Below are positions 1 through 12,037 of a DNA stretch of 64,000 bases, piece after piece. The stretch covers positions 2,418,001 to 2,482,000 of the forward strand of contig OZ024841.1 in the NCBI GenBank assembly GCA_964017145.1, given 5' to 3'. The notes under the pieces are model-generated. The model ran no database searches. It saw only the letters and a list, made by a program, of their open reading frames with translations, and had not been told where the DNA came from. Origin of the DNA: Agrocybe praecox. Lineage: Eukaryota > Basidiomycota > Agaricomycetes > Agaricales > Agrocybaceae. The translations under genes and the position numbers were made by a program. Each line of letters starts with the position of its first letter. Position 1 is the stretch's first letter.

Positions 1-541
1 CTTTTATCACTTTTGGGAAATCACGGCCAGTTCGCGGCCCGCCGCGGCATCGCTTTCTAAGAAGTAGCAACTTGTCCATTTCTTGTCCCTTCAGAACAGA
101 AGTGCAGAATTGGTGAAGTACTAAAACACTTTACACATATGTATAGAGTTATACCTGACAGTAAGCCATTGAAATTTGCTTTTCTTCAATCTTCAAATTG
201 TACGGCCAGGCAGGAGTAGCTTCCCCGCTCGGCAGTTAGGTCCAGCTTGCTGCCGCGTTTCGGCAATCCCCTGGCTTGCCGTTCCTCCCTGCTATTAGTC
301 CTGGAGTGTCTTCAGCAATGAGAAAACAAGTCTGATAATATGATGTCAGAACTCTATGACCCCATCGGATGTACAATGCACTCCTACGAAGCGAGCCTTG
401 GGCGGCGGAACACCTAGTATAGAATGACGCAATCGCTGTGAATATATTTGCTAGTAAAGGATGGGATCTTATCAGATGAGATGGCATGTAACTCGGTGCT
501 ATTCGCCTCGTCTTCTCTCCTGCACACTACTTACGGTCGAG
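1..541. other. Left edge, no gene recognised
   Basis: Only short unsupported reading frames on both strands, with no domain I recognise. The last part is probably the promoter and 5' UTR of the BolA-like gene that begins at 542. Confidence 0.5.
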
Positions 542-983
542 ATGCCTATAGATGTTGTCGCTCTCGAAAAGGCCATTAAACGTGCCATACCAGTCACCCA
601 CCTCGAAATTGAGGATCAGTCCAGTGGCTGCGGAGAGAATTACGCCATTGTCCTCGTGAGCGAGGTGAGTACTTACTTTCCTCGTCGGGTCGTATCACAA
701 GATTTACTTTGAACAAAAGGTATTTCAGGGAAAGACAACTCTGGCAAGGCACAGAATGAGTACGTCGTACCATTACTTCCGTCTTGACGACTTGCGCTAA
801 TTTTGCGTCTTCTAGTCAATGAGCTCTTAAAAGAGCAAATCGCCCAAATGCACGCCTTCTCCCAGGTATGAAAGGGCGCGCTTCTGTGTATTAGCACAAT
901 ATAACGTTGAGTAGAAAACATATACCCCGAAGCAGTACGAAGAGGTTCAAGCCAAAGCCGCTGCGGAGCAACCCGAGTCTTAG
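542..983 (+). CDS. BOL2: BolA-like protein (BolA2/Fra2 type)
   Basis: Small BolA-family protein. In yeast the Fra2 homologue works with monothiol glutaredoxins in cytosolic Fe-S trafficking and iron-regulon signalling. I read four exons (542-664, 720-759, 816-865, 915-983) that sum to 93 codons plus stop, the usual length for the family. The translation carries the signature HLEIEDQSSGCGENY (C30 is the candidate cluster-ligand cysteine), then VFQGKTTLARHRM and INELLKEQIAQMHAFSQ with the conserved histidine at about residue 67, and ends in KTYTPKQYEE. Starting exon 2 at GTATTT restores the family spacing between VSE and GKTT. No targeting peptide is seen, so a cytosolic/nuclear location is likely. 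It converges with the amine oxidase gene downstream. Family assignment is firm; the BolA2 subtype is inferred from length and motif. Confidence 0.9.
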
Positions 984-1375
984 GGGATCGTACGCGTATG
1001 CATCGACTTCGGGTCGGGGTAGTAGGGCACCACACCTAAAATCTTTCTATCTTTCTCTTTCATTTGACGAATCTATAAACATAGACTCTTTACTGACTGT
1101 ATTCTGTGACAAATTTATATGTACTACCAACTAAGCATGCGGTCGATGATATATCTACTTTTTCGGCCGGAGCAGTGGTTCGTGGTTTTCGTGTAAGTAT
1201 ATTTCGGAATTCGGGCTACATACTACATTGGTTTACTAATATAGGTACATGGCCAAGCAATATGGTGTATTTTGGAAAAAAAAAAAAAAAAGCTCTTAAA
1301 GAGTCTCAGAGGGTGATAATCAGTAAGTAGTGGCCCCGTGAACCCTAGCGGGCAAGGGTACTCGACATGTCTATA
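984..1375. other. Intergenic, convergent 3' ends
   Basis: Lies between the 3' ends of the BolA-like gene and the amine oxidase gene. It holds a 15-nt A run near 1276 and no gene I can support. Confidence 0.5.
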
Positions 1376-3361
1376 TTAATTGTTCTCGTATGGCAAAACA
1401 TTATTAATACTTGTAAAACGCTCCATACTCGCACAGGTATTATTTTTTACTGTGATGCAGTCCGCCATAATAGTCGCAATCTCGAGGCCCTCGAAGTATG
1501 CACCATGCAAAAATCCTATGTGGACCATCATGAAAAACTTCAGCGACTTTTACTCGATCAATAGAAACAAGAAAAAATCTAACCAAAATATTTCCGACTC
1601 GTAGCTTCACCAGCAAAGTAAAGTCTATCGACATTTGTTCTCAGATTATCGAGATGCTGGCTGGTAAAAGAGGGTGGCCAATTTGAGTACGAGCCACGGA
1701 AAAGTGGGTTACTGTGCCACCGGGGAAAGAAGAAATCCAAAGGTTCGGGCACAGTGACGTTGGGGAACATTGAGCGTACAACACCCATAACTTCCGATTT
1801 CACTTGATTGTTCGAAAGTGCCTCGATTCTCTCTGAGTAATCTCCCTGCACTATATCGTCAGTAGGTGTATTTGTGGAAGAACAAGTGCTCACCGACTGT
1901 AACAGTTACAAATACAATTCCAGATCCCGGTAGGAAATTCTTGTGGTCGAGGCTTTGCCAAACTGGATACCTCCCTCGCTCGGAGTCTGCATAGAGAGCC
2001 ATCTGATTGATGTCCATGTTGGTCTAGAAACTTATCGAAAGATGTAATAATGCTCTATAGACGCACCTCTGTATCAAACCAAAATTTGTGTGGGAACTGC
2101 AAGAATATTTTAGTGTAAGTGGCCATAGCCATACTCTGAATGGCTTCTTGTTTGAAGTCTGTAGTGGGAGATCAGCGCCCAGCTGTGATGCATATGACCG
2201 TAAGATGGTTACTACTTACCAGGCAAGGCAGGCGTAAATGCAACGTCATCATTTTGCAAAACACCCAAGCTAAACGTACACAGAGCATAATCTGCGGAGA
2301 GTTTCTCTCCGTTCGTCAATGTCACCGTGACATCATCTTTCGAATAAGATATATCTCTGACAGTGGCGTTGAACATTTGCTGACTCGCGTGCAAGAATTC
2401 ATCGGCTTCTAGTTGGATCAGCGTCTTGAACCCGCGCTGGTCAATTGACATCTGATTGTCATCGGAAAATCCCCCTTGATCAACATCGTACGTGAAGTTA
2501 TTGCCCTAGGAGATATAGTCCGTTTAATTTTCCAACCTCAGATAGCGAAATAGACGCGGACCCAGGATGAAGCTATCAGAGATGATTCCTCTGGTGTTTG
2601 TGCGTATTCCCAATCGTACTAAGCCACGATAGTTAAATAAGCTCTTCCGACATGAAAGGTGTGTAGATGCTTACCTGGTAATATTCGGCTGCACGCGCAT
2701 GGGCGTCCTGAGGTTTCACATTGATGAGTGAATAACCGGTCCTCGAGGAAAGATCAACGAGATTCTGGTCGACACGACCGCCTGTATTAAGAGACAAATT
2801 TAGTCATTGATACACCACCCCTTCTGCTACATCGTACCAGCAAAGACAGTCATATCTTCAAAGTCATCGCCTGACTTGTCGAACACATCGAGGAAGTCTA
2901 CAGCTCCTGTTGCGTCGTACGTGGCTGCAAAGAGGGTTAGGCGTAGTTGATGATAGAAGCTTCAAGTTTTCCTACGACGTACACACGCTCCCAAACCAGT
3001 CATTGAACTGGGTCTTGACTTTATGTTTATTTGCCAGCACAAATATAGGGTTAGCGGGACCATTACCGTCTTGAGTTCCTTGAATCCAATTCGGTCCTTG
3101 CTCAACAGTTTTATTAGCGAATGTCGTTGTCATCATTCGCCCTCCCAGCTCCTGACGAGCTTCAACTATTAGAAAGTCGTCAATGCCACGCTCGTGAAGT
3201 GTGCGAGCCGCTATGACTCCAGTAACTCCTCCACCCAGGATAAGGACCTTGTGACGCTTGGTAATGGTAGCTGCATGGGCTGACCGGTTGATGTTCGTAG
3301 CACAACACTCGTAGATTGATCCCCATAGGATAAATAGTGAGAAGAGGATAGCCCGTCCCAT
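1376..3361 (-). CDS. Secreted flavin amine oxidase / polyamine oxidase
   Basis: FAD-dependent amine oxidase, probably oxidising polyamines with release of H2O2. The N terminus has a hydrophobic signal peptide (MGRAILFSLFILWGS), so it should enter the secretory pathway. Next comes the Rossmann dinucleotide site VLILGGGVTGVIAARTL, the ribityl motif ELGGRM and EQGPNWIQG, typical of polyamine/monoamine oxidases. The C terminus has the FAD contact NVDRLYFAGEATSRKYFG, which continues after a phase-1 intron as FLHGAYFEGLEIA, the closing FAD/substrate segment of this family. That final exon (ending in TAA at 1376-1378) follows an apparent stop, so the gene is longer than a simple ORF reading gives. 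Several short introns lie between. Polyamine as substrate is inferred from overall similarity; other amines are possible. Confidence 0.85.
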
Positions 3362-3640
3362 TGAAGCAATGGGAATTGAAAGTCATGTTTGAAATATATA
3401 CGTTGGTATATATGTGCCCTGTGAGGACCCCAGTACAGTCGTGGGAGAAGCATGGCAGGTTCAGATTTAAACACGCAGGAGCAGCTACCACCAGGGACAG
3501 ATAAGAAGCATGCGTATGTACTTGACAGGCCGACAATTCCTGGGCGCATGAGAAATTCTAATTCTGGGAAGGATCGTATCCCTCCGGCTATCCCATCGGA
3601 TTACATAGTAATAGCAGATATAATGGTCCTCCACATGTCC

Positions 3641-5982
3641 TTAAACCCGGGGCAAAAATGAAATAAGCGCATATCTATCGTAAGAGAGCGTCAATCCGGA
3701 TGAGTAACATTGAGAGTATTGAATTGCGTACCGCCCATCGACCCTCCATTTTTCATCATTCTGATCCAGTTCCTTGGCTATCTCTTCTTGAACACCGACG
3801 ACAACGTCAGCTTTGTTGGTTCTCAAACTCAACAAAGGGAATGATCCGGCCAGGGGACCTGTATACGCGATATGGCAAGCTTAGTATTCACATTTTAATT
3901 AGGGGTTTAACTAACCAATTGCTTCTGCAAAGGGCGTCCAAGCAGGCCAACGAATATCACCTGTAAGTCTTTGTAACACGTCAACGTTAGTGAGAGCCAA
4001 AAACTAAGGTTTATTCTTACTTCCTGTAGCTATGATAATGGTAGAATTTTAGATTTATAAGCTTGTTTGTCGCGCCAAACCGAAGACATGCTTAATTACT
4101 TCAGGTCGCCCTAACCACAGCTTTTTTTCAGCGAATATGTTTGAAAGAGTAAGGTTCAAATACAAACCTTAAAGATCACCAAGTCGCTCGATGCCAATTG
4201 CGAAAACGTATCGACTGCTTCTGTTTGCATATTCCAGTAAGGCTTAGGAGTCGTCCAAAAATGTGCGGCGTTGGAAGAAGCCGCCTCGCCACCAAGAGGT
4301 GTCTCTATGGGCACTGAGAGGCTAAATACCCCCTTATCCAGGTACGATCGCCAGCGCGAAACCATCTCGTAAAGATGTTCGACGCCCGTACGATTTTCCT
4401 TTACGACATCTTCAGGGAAGAAGGTAGGGTCGGACAATATTTCAAAGGTTTCTTTGAAGTCAGGAGGAGTTACGTCCGACACGAACCAAGGAATAAGTTT
4501 GGGACTATAATCGAAAGGCAAGGGGGTAAGTTTGACTGATGTAGACGTATTATTATTATTATCGCGTACTGGAATACCACTTTCGAGACGTAAGGGGTGT
4601 ATGTTATAAGGAAGTCAGCGAAAACGAGATCCGTGAAGAGCTGGACATGTCAAATATTGGCGGACAAAACGAGACCCCATGTACTTACCTCAAAGCCAGC
4701 TGCAGAACATATTCAAGTCAGTATAAGTTTGTTCCAGCAAAGAAGATTGTTTACAGTTGTCTAGGACGAAATCTACTTGGCCCCCATTCAAAGTCTGTAC
4801 ATGTTTCCAGACACTTTCTTCGTCATCTTTTAGAATGAATTTTTGTCTAGCCATTTGAGCATCCTTTCCGACCGTTTGAAGATTTTGAATATCGTTCTGA
4901 GAGAGGTGTGTGAGCAATGATAAGTCCTGCGACAATTCCAATAAGTCCTGCGAATGAATCATAATATGTTCAAAGATGCGATCTTACAGTCGCGTTACCC
5001 CTTTGAACCCCAATGGTGAGCTCAGTTTTTACGGAAATGATCTGAATTGGAATACCAAAGACACATCTGTATCATTTCATTGAAAATGACTTTCAACTTG
5101 ATCGGATCCGTTCTTATTTCTTCACTCGTTGCTTTGAGTTCATGCATAGTCGTAGCAATATCTGCAGCGATGCGTTCATATGCGAATAATGATAAAGAAA
5201 AGAGTTGCAATATGAACGCACGAAAGATGGACCTCCCGGATTGCTGGAAGGTTTTGACCTTCTGATTATGAAACGGATCCTCTTGCTTCCAATGTTCCGT
5301 CTGATTAAAAAATGCACGAAGAAGCCGATAGCTGAAAGATATTAGGAAGTGCGAAGTCCATACAGCTGTCGCATCCTCACAGATAACACCTGCGAAGAAG
5401 TGTCAGACAGAGTAAGATCCTTGCGAGAACACTTACTCCGCATACAACCATGGCGCCGTGAACCAAGTATTTCTCTGATCCTTTTCTAACGCAGCCAGTT
5501 CTAAGTTATAAAGCTCTACATTGGCCTCACCATCACCAGGAATATTGCTGAAGAATATTCAACCGACAGGTATACGATCAAGCTTCGGATAACTCACTCT
5601 AAGGGCCTATCTCTAGCCATTTCATATTTCAACTTGCTCAATTTTTCGATGAAGCCTGTGCCTTCTTCTATCTTTTTCTGCAAGATGGCCCTTTTACTAT
5701 CGTCTTCAGGTAATCGACCTTGCTCTATGGACAGTCTATGGCAAGAATTATGCATCATATCCACCACACCCGTAATGATAATGGGCCATCGCTTCACAAC
5801 AGTTTCATAACTTGATTGGAAATTTTGAAATGAGAACTGTACGTCAAAATTTTGGATGCTGGCTCACGAGAATCTGAAATGTTGTTGAAAATCAGTGGTC
5901 GTTCTAAAGCTCAAGGCGTACTGTTTACGCACCCACGTCTATCGGTTGGGTCGTATGGTGGATAAGATAGAGAGAAGGACAT
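3641..5982 (-). CDS. ARMT1: ARMT1/DUF89 metal-dependent damage-control phosphatase
   Basis: DUF89 (damage-control phosphatase, subfamily III) enzyme, related to human ARMT1 and yeast YMR027W, which hydrolyse sugar-phosphate by-products; a protein carboxyl methyltransferase role has also been claimed. The N terminus reads MSFSLSYPPYDPTDR, then RWPIIITGVVDMMH and GTGFIEKLSKLKYEM. Later come PWFVSDVTPPDF, HFWTTPKPYWNM and SSDLVIFK. The catalytic run GDLNYRKLTGDIRWP is rebuilt only by splicing an 11-nt exon (4100-4110) and a 9-nt exon (4021-4029) between 52-70 nt introns. The C terminus has SLRTNKADVVVG and, after a last intron, YALISFLPRV. The reading is intact end to end. It lies head-to-tail with the amine oxidase. 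Family is very secure; the physiological substrate is not visible. Confidence 0.88.
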
Positions 5983-6472
5983 GTCAGATAACAATCAACA
6001 CTGGGCGTACAGTGGTATTCGATTTCTGAATAGTTGTGCTCAGGGGTTAAGCTATTGCCAAAAGAGTCAGCGTTATCTGTCCGGCAACCCCCGAAAATCA
6101 TGACTTACAAAGTCAACACTAAAAAGTACTTGGCCAACCCATTCAGCAACACAAAAAACAGTAGTCAATTCGGCACTCGCAAAGGCAAGTTTTTTCAGGC
6201 TCGAGTACTTTGAAAGATGCTGAAAAGGAATGGCGGTGTCTTCTAAACATGGGAAATAAGATATGTAATAGAAAGTGCAAAAGCCCATCATTAAGTATGT
6301 GCTGTTCTGAATAGCCTTTCACAACTCTGTATAGAGGTTATGGACTGCATTCAAAACACCCACACTTCGCAAGTAACTCAGGTCGGGAACGACATAATGT
6401 ATACAATGGAATTAGCCTTCTATGAAAACTACTACAACTCATGAAGGGGTGGTACTCGAAAGTATGTACAGG
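5983..6472. other. Intergenic between ARMT1 and NOC2
   Basis: Promoter/5' UTR of the DUF89 gene and 3' end of the NOC2 gene. One minus-strand 72-codon frame (6073-6291) has no family resemblance and no needed role in the neighbouring genes. Confidence 0.4.
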
Positions 6473-9272
6473 CTAATCCTCTTCAAGGATCTCGTCCTCG
6501 CCTTGTCGTGCCTATTGAAAAAAAAAAAGTCAGTAAATCGAACCCAAATCCACAAGACAAACGAAACATCACGAACCTTTTCTACAAGATTCTTCCGCTT
6601 CTCCCTAGTCTTCCTCAGCACTTTCAAATACTTAGCAAGCGGTGTCTCCTCCAAATGCGATCTCATATCCTTTTCCCAGTGTACAACATCTCCCAATCGA
6701 GATGGCGAGAAATCCACGTTNNNNNNNNNNNNNNNNNNNNNNNNNNNNNNNNNNNNNNNNNNNNNNNNNNNNNNNNNNNNNNNNNNNNNNNNNNNNNNNN
6801 NNNNNNNNNNNNNNNNNNNNNNNNNNNNNNNNNNNNNNNNNNNNNNNNNNNNNNNNNNNNNNNNNNNNNNNNNNNNNNNNNNNNNNNNNNNNNNNNNNNN
6901 NNNNNNNNNNNNNNNNNNNNCTTGCGAGCCACTCGGCAAGAACATAAACAGCTTCCTCTGAGATACCTTCTGACAAGACGCGGGTCTTGACATATTGCTG
7001 AGGAACGCGAATGTTTATTTCCATGTCCAAGGGTTTTAAGGTGCTCGATTTTGGTTTCGTAGATGGGTTAACATTGGATAGGATGATAGGGAGTAAGTAA
7101 GACGACAGGGGAACATAAGTGTTGGTATGTTTTGTGAGATGAAGGAGGGAGCGGAGGATTTGAAGGTGGAAAGGATGTGATCGGCTATTTGGCACAAGTC
7201 TATTGGAGAACAAACAACATCAATTCTGATAGATATAAAACAGGCAGTAAGGACTCACTTGATAGCACCAAGGCACACTTGTACCAATGGATAAATAAGC
7301 GGTCTGAGTTCGCTTTGTTTTCCGTTAGCAGCTTCAGCCTCGACATCGCACGCTCGAGCAAGTACAATGCTCCAAAAGTCAACAGAATGTGCGAACTGCC
7401 AGTTGTATACCTGCTTGTAGGCCTCCTGCAATGCACGAGAACATCAGTTCAGCACAGGTATATACGAACAGTAAAAAAGCTAACCTTAGTCTTTATCTTC
7501 ATACTATTTCTCAGATGGATGGCAAGTTGACGGATATATCCAAAGGCGTGCTGGTAAGCAGTGGCATGGTCTAAGCAAAAGGCATCCGAAGCAGAGTTTT
7601 TCATAAGGTTGATGGAGGGGAGTGTGTACGGGCTTGTGGATTTTGAGCAACGCAGGAGAGTCAAGTATGTCGACTACAGACAAACGTAAGACCGAATGAA
7701 TGAAACTTAGCAAAAAGAATCCTACCTTCAAGATTCCATCGATAATGGATTCATCTCCTGATGCTGCTAGTTTGCGAATGGAAAGGAAAGCAACAACGCG
7801 AATGGGATCAGCTGCGCTTGACCAGAGATCTAGGCATTTCTGAACATGAAAATATTAACACTGCTATCTCTATGGACAATTTCGAGAAGAATACCTTGAT
7901 GTATCCCTTTATGCACTTCCGACTTCCAATAACGTACGGTAAGAGTTTTGCACTTTCTGTCAAGGTGAGACGCAAAGTGTTTTCATCTGTAAGCTGTCCC
8001 AGGAGATTTGTGATGTTATAAAAGTGCGACAGGATCAACTTTTGCAAGGCTTTGAATTTGGGTGTTTGGGTAGGTGCTTTGCTGTAAGTATAATGAGAAC
8101 GAAGAAAGAGCACATAAGGTCATTAAAACAAAACACTTGCAATTTACCGTTGGGTAGCGTCTTGTATGGGACATGGTGAGCAAGAACAACCGGTGTATAT
8201 CGTAACGTCGTTTCGATGAGCTTAGAGTACACTACACAGAGATATAAGCAACAGGCCGTCAAGGAATTTCGGAAACGCACCCGAAGCACTATCAATTGAC
8301 CATGCGAGTACTTGACCGTCTTCATTCATATGCACAGCGGATCGGAATGCAATTAATAGCTTGCGCAGAGAACGCAGAGAACGATGCTGCAAAGTACGAA
8401 AAGATGAGAAGAGTACACAGACTAGCAGTCCGTGAGGTACACACCTGGAGTAATCCTTTTTGCCACTGCTTCAAATGATTTTTTGTCAGATTTGGAGTCT
8501 TCTCTTCCTCCTCTTCCATTTCCACATCCTCGCCTTCGTCTTCCTCGCCCGAAGACGCAGCATTATCTAACGCATCTGGGTTAAATTCTAACAATTCTTT
8601 GTCGTTTTCTTGCAAGTATTTGTAAAACTCGGGATCCTTCTCCGCAAGCTTTGATAGCTCTAGTAAATGGTCCTCCCCATCATCTACGAAAAAAAAGACA
8701 AGCTATTAGCGTAGTTCCAAAAATAACTTTCAATCAAATCGACGCACCATCCATGTCGTCTATTGAGGCAAAGGACTGATCATCGTCAAAGTCCTCTTCA
8801 TCGTCCATATCACCTTCACCTTCGTCCTCGTCGTCAGATTGACCGATTTCCTAAAACACGTTATTAAGTTTTATTTTCAATCACAAGGAATAACCAAGAC
8901 TTACATCCGAATCGTCTCCTCCTTCCGCAAGATCTTCTTCCTCGTCACTTTCATCCATAAAGTCACCGGCAAGGAAGCTATCAACAGTCATTTTTTTGCT
9001 ATAAAGAAAGGTACGTTCAAATGTCCGGCGTGTCTAGATCGTAGGAAGAACGAAACGCACCCTTTGCCTGACTTTCCCTTGACTTGCTCTTCCTCCTCAT
9101 CATCCTCTCCCTCAACATCTTCATTCACATCCTTCCCTGCTTCTCCTTTATTTCCTCTCCTTTTCGCAAATTTCTTCTGGATTTGCTGCTTCTTGCGTCG
9201 GTCTTGAATCGTTTTCTTGAGCTGACCGCTCGCGACGAATTTCTTGGTCGCCTTGTTCGCTTTTTTGCCCAT
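6473..9272 (-). CDS. NOC2: Nucleolar complex protein 2 (Noc2), interrupted by assembly gap
   Basis: Ribosome-biogenesis factor that partners Noc1 (nucleolus) and Noc3 (nucleoplasm) in 60S pre-ribosome maturation and export. The start is [20 protein letters not shown], a basic N terminus, followed by a long acidic Glu/Asp tract in which [18 protein letters not shown] is recognisable. The conserved HEAT-like body follows: [58 protein letters not shown], and, after an intron, the [13 protein letters not shown] region. [14 protein letters not shown] then leads into AEWLA at the edge of the 200-N gap. Coding resumes with the [18 protein letters not shown] region, and a spliced last exon reads GEDEILEED before the stop at 6473. 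Part of the C-terminal domain is therefore missing from the assembly; nothing suggests the gene itself is broken. Confidence 0.9.
6721..6920. other. Assembly gap (200 N)
   Basis: Exactly 200 undetermined bases inside the 3' half of NOC2. The round size suggests a placeholder, so the true length and reading frame across it are unknown. Confidence 1.
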
Positions 9273-9756
9273 TCTTAGTGGCGTAAATATATGCCAGGGA
9301 TGGGTAGTGGTTTATAAGGAGAGAACGTATCAAATAGGACCACAAAGAATCCCAGATGAAGGTTTGTAGAGAGAATAACAGGTCCAGTAAATGCTAAATT
9401 CGCATTTAGAAGCTGACATAAGCGGGAAGAAATTTCGATCGCGTCGTGGCCAATACCGTGCCGGGCCCGCGAATCAAACTTGACTCCTCCGCATACTTGT
9501 TATACGACACAAACCCTACATATAAACAGCAGAAAGACAGATAGAACACGCATGTTACGGGTAAGTCTACCCAGAAATTCTCATGCTGCTTCGCATAACA
9601 CTCATTCTTTTACTCCGTCAGATGTTTGAAGTATTTAATCTTTAGTTTCGATATATATAAAATGAAGAAAAGCAAAGTAACGATACAAAAACAACTAAAG
9701 AAGACTTCTAGATCCTGGTCCAATTCCCATCAAGACATAAACATGGATCCAGAGGT
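9273..9756. other. Intergenic between NOC2 and EF1B-gamma
   Basis: NOC2 promoter/5' UTR and the EF1B-gamma 3' region. The stretch near 9640-9710 is A/T-rich. No gene seen. Confidence 0.5.
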
Positions 9757-11416
9757 TTACTTGAACTAGAGGAATTAAAACCAGCAATCAGCATAAGGAT
9801 CCATGGCTAGTCAAAGAAAGAAGACAACTCACGTTCTTTCCATCAACCCACTTCTTGCCATCGATTTCCAAATCCCAGGCAAGGGCAGCCTCGAAGAAGG
9901 CCTTGTCTTCGGCGTTATTCTTGATGTCGAGCTTCTTGTAGGCGTAGGACTCCCAATCAGGGGCGACGTTGACGACGGGCTCAGCCTCGAGACCACGGAG
10001 GATGAGAGCACCAGAGATGACAGAGTTTCCTGACTCGCCGAGGACACCAACAGAACCGAACAGGTACTTGCGGGAAGCTTCAAGACGGTTGAAGAATCCA
10101 CCGATTTGGTTTGAAGACATGAAAGTCTGGGTCAATTCCTCGTTGTACTTGAAATCTACGCGCCATGCGGAGAAACCATCATAGTCGAAGCTGCGCAAAC
10201 AAAATGTCAGTGACTAAACCTTGGATTGCTTTAAATCGACATTACTTCTCATATAGCCACTCAAGAGCACCTCCGGCACCACGGGTGTCCTTGTTGGAGT
10301 ATGCGCGTTTCCAGTCCTCCAAGTTAAGGGTGGATTTAGGAAGGTCATCGAGAGGGTTCTTGGCCTTGGGCTCCTCGGGAACAGATGGCTCATCATCTTC
10401 ATCGTCGTCCTTAGCTTTAGGCTTCTTCTCAGCTTTAGGGGGGGCAGCAGCGGGGGCAGCCTTGGGTTCCTTCTTCTCCTTAGCAGGGGGAACGAACTGG
10501 ATGGCTTTTTCGGCGTAGGTGGTCTCACCGAAGATTTCCTTCAGTTTGGGCTGGTTGACGATGGTCTCCAAGTGACGGATGATGTTGGGGTATTTTGCGC
10601 GGAGGGGAGCATCGATGGTGAGTCCAACTGCCTTTTGGATAATGGAAGCGACGAAAAGATCAGCAAGAGTGATGCGTTCACCGACGAAGAAGGTCTGGGA
10701 AGTGAGGTGGGCCTCGAGGGTGTTGAGAGAGCGACCTTGACGATCGAGGAGAGTGGTGTGTATCTACATATACAAAAATATTGAGACACCAGAACGCAGA
10801 AAATAAAAGATCGGACTTACGGGTTTGTTGTAGGGGAAAGCACCGGAGCAGAGGGAGCGGATAAAATCGGTGAAGGAGTCAATCTCAGCCTCTGCGAGGT
10901 GAACCCACTGGTCAACGAGAGCAGCATCTTCAGTGGAACCACCGAGGAGACCAGCGTTAGGTGCTAAGGCGGACACTACAAATGAAATTTCGTCAGAACT
11001 GATGGTCAGGACAAATCTGTTTTAAAAAGAAAAGATTCGCGTTCTCCGACTGAAGATCCAAAGAAAAAAGACCCTCAAGCGACTCTGCAAACAGCCGATC
11101 GATTAGATAACTGATAAGAAACACTCACCGTAACGAGCAATGGCATAACCCTCGAAAACCTTGAAGCCCTCTGCGCTCTCGAAGGATGGGATCTTTCCGT
11201 GGGGGAACTTGGCAAGGAAAGCAGGCTCCTTGTTGTCCTTAAAGTGCTCGTAGCTTGCAGGTCCTGAAAGCTCAAGGCCAGCAATGGCAGCAGCGGCCTT
11301 GATCTGATTACCGCAAAAATACGAATCAATAAAAGATAACGAGATGATGCAGAAGTACGTACGACTTTACCCTTAGCCTGGGCAGGGACAGTCCAGAGAG
11401 TTCCGATGGGGGCCAT
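9757..11416 (-). CDS. EEF1G: Translation elongation factor 1B gamma subunit
   Basis: Structural subunit of the eEF1B guanine-nucleotide exchange complex, which reloads eEF1A with GTP. Layout: glutathione S-transferase-like N-domain (MAPIGTLWTVPAQAKGKV, FPHGKIPSFES, GYAIARYVSAL), alpha-helical GST C-domain (LVDQWVHLAEAEIDSFTDF, FFVGERITLADLFVASII), a Lys/Ala/Pro/Asp-rich linker (KAEKKPKAKDDDEDDEPS), then the EF1G C-terminal domain (KSTLNLEDWKRAYSN, DYDGFSAWRVDFKYNEELTQTFMSSNQIGGF, AWDLEIDGKKWVDGKN). The protein ends in FK, encoded by a 9-nt terminal coding exon (TTC AAG TAA, 9757-9765); without that splice it would lack its conserved last residues. Codon choice is strongly biased to C-ending codons, as expected for a highly expressed gene. 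Confidence 0.97.
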
Positions 11417-11807
11417 TTTTTAATGAAGTAAGATGGAAAAGATGGAAGATGGAAAAACGAGATAACTTGAACTTTCTTCAAAATTTCTGTCACATCTAAA
11501 TTTCGCTGATTGTCACGTGAGCTACTCAGGGCAGGCGTTGCCAAAAACGGTAAATTCACACTTGAATTTTTTACATGGGTTTTGTATGGGCGGAGACGCG
11601 CTTACAATTGCTAACTTGTGCAGCGGTATTCTCTCCAGTAAGAAATCATGTGTAAAATTTTGATATTCATCAAATTGCAATACATTTTGTACATAGGACG
11701 ACGATTGTACAACAAGTATAGAAAGCGCAACTCACAGAGAGACTATGCATTGAGGCCTAGAATGATATAGAATTTAGCAAAGATTGTTTGACGAAGTCAA
11801 AAAAGAA

Positions 11808-11884
11808 TGGAATCAGATTTTCGTTTCTCGACAAAAGCATTAAGACAGGGATAACTGAAAAAATATGCGTCTCATCGTTTGACT
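11808..11884 (-). ncRNA. snR38: Box C/D snoRNA, snR38 family, copy 1
   Basis: On the minus strand: box C ACGATGA (11878-11872, one mismatch to RUGAUGA), then a 13-nt guide CAGTTATCCCTGT (11857-11845), directly followed by D' box CTTA (11844-11841), and box D CTGA (11816-11813). The guide is perfectly complementary to ACAGGGATAACTG of 25S rRNA at the peptidyl-transferase centre. Counting five nucleotides upstream of D' selects the middle G of GGG, which is yeast Gm2815, the known snR38 target. It sits inside the 174-nt intron 11930-11757. Confidence 0.78.
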
Positions 11885-12037
11885 GCCACCGCAATGGGAG
11901 TCGATATATTGAAGGATTTGAAATACTCACGTTGCACGTTGAATACCCAAAACGCCTTTCAGGAATGATAGCCCGCAGAGTACGAAGCTAGAGACAAGGA
12001 ATCAATATATGGTTCGCGGGCAAGATTTAGAATATGA

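Noticed and set aside
6073..6291. 72-codon minus ORF between DUF89 and NOC2 genes
   Set aside because: Not needed by either gene, no resemblance to a family, no supporting splice context.
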